Shown here in pieces: positions 6,403 to 7,668 of a stretch of 7,668 nucleotides of DNA. The stretch is from Nitrososphaerota archaeon. GTDB taxonomy: Archaea; Thermoproteota; Nitrososphaeria; Nitrososphaerales; Nitrosopumilaceae. The notes beneath the pieces were generated by a model, which saw only the letters and a program-made list of their open reading frames with translations, was not told the DNA's origin and did no database searches. The stretch is from NCBI GenBank assembly GCA_028867235.1, contig JAGWGS010000052.1:1-7668 (forward strand), given 5' to 3'. Position 1 is the stretch's first letter. The number at the start of each line of letters is the position of its first letter. The translations under genes were made by a program, and so were the position numbers.

Positions 6403-7057
6403 ACGCTCTAGTTAACATCACAAGTTCTGGACCGTTTGTAAGCACTCCTACTACTAGAGCATTATTGTTCGCAAGTGTCCCTGAGGAAAGATATGGTGAA
6501 CCGCCGTTTATGGTTGCTGGTTCTACCTCTACCCCTAGTGTTTGTGATACTATCTTGATGTCCTCTTCCTCTGATGATGGATGAATAATTCCTCCATGTG
6601 AATTTGCAACAATCATAGCACCAGTTTGATGGTATCCGGCTACTCTTCTTCTGATTACCTCTACTCCTAAAACGTCTTCAATTGTCTTGATATTTTCTGT
6701 TGGAATTAATGGAGATACTATAGCTCCCTTATCATTTGCACAAATCAAATTTCCTAATGCTGTATGTTTTGTATCTAATATGTCCACATTTAGTCCGGTC
6801 GATCTCTTCAAATGCGTAACCTCTTCTTCGTGACAATTGCGTGGAAGCAAAAGTCCTTTGTTGTTTACTGCCATTAGTGGACCCAGTAATCTTGTATTTG
6901 CCACTGACGTGAAAACATATTCTGTTTTTAAGAATTCAGCAAGATTCTTTGCTTTTGTTTGGGCAAATCCATTTGGTATGAAAACAAACTTATCGTTACA
7001 TTTGGCATAAATGCCTACGTTAGGATTACGATACACATCATACTTGAAAATTCCCAA
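6386..7057 (-). CDS. eif6: Translation initiation factor aIF6 (ribosome anti-association factor)
   Basis: 223 aa, usual family length, with a TTG start at 7057-7055. aIF6 binds the large subunit and blocks premature joining to the small one, so it acts opposite to aIF5B encoded on the other side of the window. The five-bladed pentein fold shows as repeats: NPNVGIYAKCNDKFVFIP (11-28), LMAVNNKGLLLP (61-72), LICANDKGAIVSP (104-116), MIVANSHGGIIHP (148-160) and LANNNALVVG (195-204). Recurring LGVEV (130-134, 174-178) marks repeat ends. The N-terminus GIFKYDVYRNPN agrees with the family, and no other ATG, GTG or TTG lies just upstream. No SD is seen. It converges on hisS with a 17-bp overlap and diverges from the ferredoxin gene across 76 bp. 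Confidence 0.96.
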   Translation of the reverse strand: MGIFKYDVYRNPNVGIYAKCNDKFVFIPNGFAQTKAKNLAEFLKTEYVFTSVANTRLLGPLMAVNNKGLLLPRNCHEEEVTHLKRSTGLNVDILDTKHTALGNLICANDKGAIVSPLIPTENIKTIEDVLGVEVIRRRVAGYHQTGAMIVANSHGGIIHPSSEEEDIKIVSQTLGVEVEPATINGGSPYLSSGTLANNNALVVGVLTNGPELVMLTRAFKVQD

Positions 7058-7084
7058 TAAGCTAGGACGATTTGTGAAAGATAT

Positions 7085-7093
7085 GAATTTATC
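7085..7093 (-). promoter_or_regulatory. Weak TATA-like element, possible aIF6 promoter
   Basis: On the minus strand GATAAATTC; its TAAAT is 34 nt from the TTG at 7057, so a leader of about six bases would result. The reverse face of the TTTAAATAA box at 7104-7112 is the alternative and would give a leader of about 24 nt without an SD site. Confidence 0.25.
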
Positions 7094-7103
7094 TTGTATA
7101 CAC

Positions 7104-7112
7104 TTTAAATAA
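7104..7112 (+). promoter_or_regulatory. TATA box of the ferredoxin gene
   Basis: TTTAAATAA, a near-ideal archaeal TATA box, begins exactly 30 nt before the ATG at 7134. This spacing places transcription start on or beside the A of the ATG, so a leaderless mRNA is expected. The same nine bases at the same distance precede the next gene (7592-7600). Confidence 0.75.
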
Positions 7113-7133
7113 GTAACAGCAATTGCAAATAGT

Positions 7134-7580
7134 ATGCCTATAGATCCAAATTTTCCTGCAAATCATAAAGTAATTGAAAAATTCAAAGATCCATTGAGTG
7201 AGAACTATCACTTGGTTTGGGGTCCTGGACGAATTGCAGAAGCCGCCTCAGATCCTAAAGTTATATCCGACTATCAAGCTATAGGTGAAGAAATAAAACC
7301 AATTGGAGTACATGGTACGTTTGTAGCAGTAGATTGGGACTCGTGTATTGCAGATGGGATCTGCTTGATGAGTTGTCCAACCAAAGTTTTTGAATGGTAC
7401 AAAAATCCTGGTGAAACTGGACGAAAAGACAGAAAAGATTACACTGATAAAGCAAATCCAGTCAAAGAGGCTGACTGCATTTGGTGCATGGCATGCGTTG
7501 AAGTATGCCCGACAAAAGCAATCAAAGTTGATCAGCTAAGTCAAGATATCCATGAAAGAGAGATTGCAAAACTTGCATAG
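7134..7580 (+). CDS. Dicluster 3Fe-4S/4Fe-4S ferredoxin, Sulfolobus zinc-ferredoxin type
   Basis: 148 aa electron carrier, cytosolic. Cluster I region: Cys71, Asp74, Cys77, Cys81 in CIADGICLMSCP, where Asp replaces the second Cys as in 7Fe ferredoxins with a [3Fe-4S] centre. Cluster II region: Cys115, Cys118, Cys121, Cys125 in CIWCMACVEVCP, a normal 4Fe-4S pattern with crosswise Cys sharing. The N-terminus (IDPNF), HLVWGP (26-31), GVHGTFVAVD (58-67) and FEWY (86-89) align with the Sulfolobus zinc-containing ferredoxin, but about 20 residues are inserted between the last two N-terminal blocks and the loop between clusters is about six longer. Two of four zinc ligands appear changed (see findings). 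In archaea such ferredoxins serve 2-oxoacid oxidoreductases; the actual partner is not shown here. Strong TATA box, leaderless start. Confidence 0.93.
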   Translation: MPIDPNFPANHKVIEKFKDPLSENYHLVWGPGRIAEAASDPKVISDYQAIGEEIKPIGVHGTFVAVDWDSCIADGICLMSCPTKVFEWYKNPGETGRKDRKDYTDKANPVKEADCIWCMACVEVCPTKAIKVDQLSQDIHEREIAKLA

Positions 7581-7591
7581 CTTTGTCTAGG

Positions 7592-7600
7592 TTTAAATAA
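7592..7600 (+). promoter_or_regulatory. TATA box of the gene starting at 7622
   Basis: TTTAAATAA begins exactly 30 nt before the ATG at 7622, identical in sequence and spacing to the ferredoxin promoter. Predicts a leaderless transcript and is the main reason to accept the following ATG as a gene start. Confidence 0.7.
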
Positions 7601-7621
7601 CATAGCCTGCGACAAAAAACT

Positions 7622-7668
7622 ATGCCGATACCAGAAGACTTTCCAAAGGGTTACAATCCACTTGGAAA
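7622..7668 (+). CDS. Start of an unidentified protein, cut off by window end
   Basis: An ATG at 7622 opens a frame reading MPIPEDFPKGYNPLG to the window edge, with no stop in the 15 complete codons seen. The TATA box exactly 30 nt upstream, matching that of the ferredoxin, supports a genuine leaderless gene. I do not recognise the protein; the segment is Pro-rich, with no hydrophobic signal in what is visible. It lies 41 bp after the ferredoxin on the same strand but appears to have its own promoter. Confidence 0.6.
   Translation, partial: MPIPEDFPKGYNPLG

Noticed and set aside
7204..7232. Insertion in the ferredoxin as a frameshift or foreign segment
   Set aside because: The frame is continuous, base composition matches the flanks, and both flanking blocks align well, so it is a normal lineage-specific insertion.

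Overview
This is an AT-rich, gene-dense archaeal housekeeping region. It most likely comes from an ammonia-oxidising Nitrososphaerota (Thaumarchaeota) of the Nitrosopumilus type. Archaeal evidence is direct: L7Ae, S28e, L24e, aIF5B, archease and aIF6 are all present, and TTTAAATA-type TATA boxes sit about 28-30 nt upstream of start codons that have no leader. A ferredoxin resembling the Sulfolobus zinc/7Fe type points to the TACK branch. Assignment to thaumarchaea is inference from overall protein character and base composition; genus cannot be fixed from this window.

Layout. Bases 1-1149 (+) hold the 3' part of a phosphohexomutase (phosphoglucosamine mutase-like) cut by the window edge. Bases 1210-4202 (+) form a tight five-gene operon, L7Ae - S28e - L24e - nucleoside diphosphate kinase - aIF5B, with its own TATA box, a short leader and a Shine-Dalgarno site. 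Genes inside it abut or overlap, or are linked by stop codons embedded in SD-like sequence. Converging on it are two minus-strand genes, archease (5036-4620) and a thioredoxin (4579-4199). HisRS (5122-6402, +) diverges from archease. aIF6 (7057-6386, -) converges on hisS with a 17-bp overlap. A dicluster ferredoxin (7134-7580, +) diverges from aIF6. A further leaderless gene begins at 7622 and runs off the window.

Functionally the window is mostly translation: two ribosomal proteins plus the multifunctional kink-turn binder L7Ae, the subunit-joining GTPase aIF5B with the NTP-supplying NDK beside it, the anti-association factor aIF6, HisRS, and archease (cofactor of the RtcB tRNA ligase). Thioredoxin and ferredoxin add redox functions, and the phosphohexomutase feeds amino-sugar/glycan precursors.

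Two expression styles coexist. The ribosomal operon is leadered and SD-dependent. The single genes appear leaderless. Start codons are unusual: of 11 starts, I read five as TTG and one as GTG. I saw no mobile element, CRISPR array, tRNA or rRNA, and no gene-free stretch longer than about 85 bp. I find no new biological system; the points most worth checking are the altered zinc site of the ferredoxin, a PDCD5-like N-terminal extension on the thioredoxin, and repeated start-site geometries.
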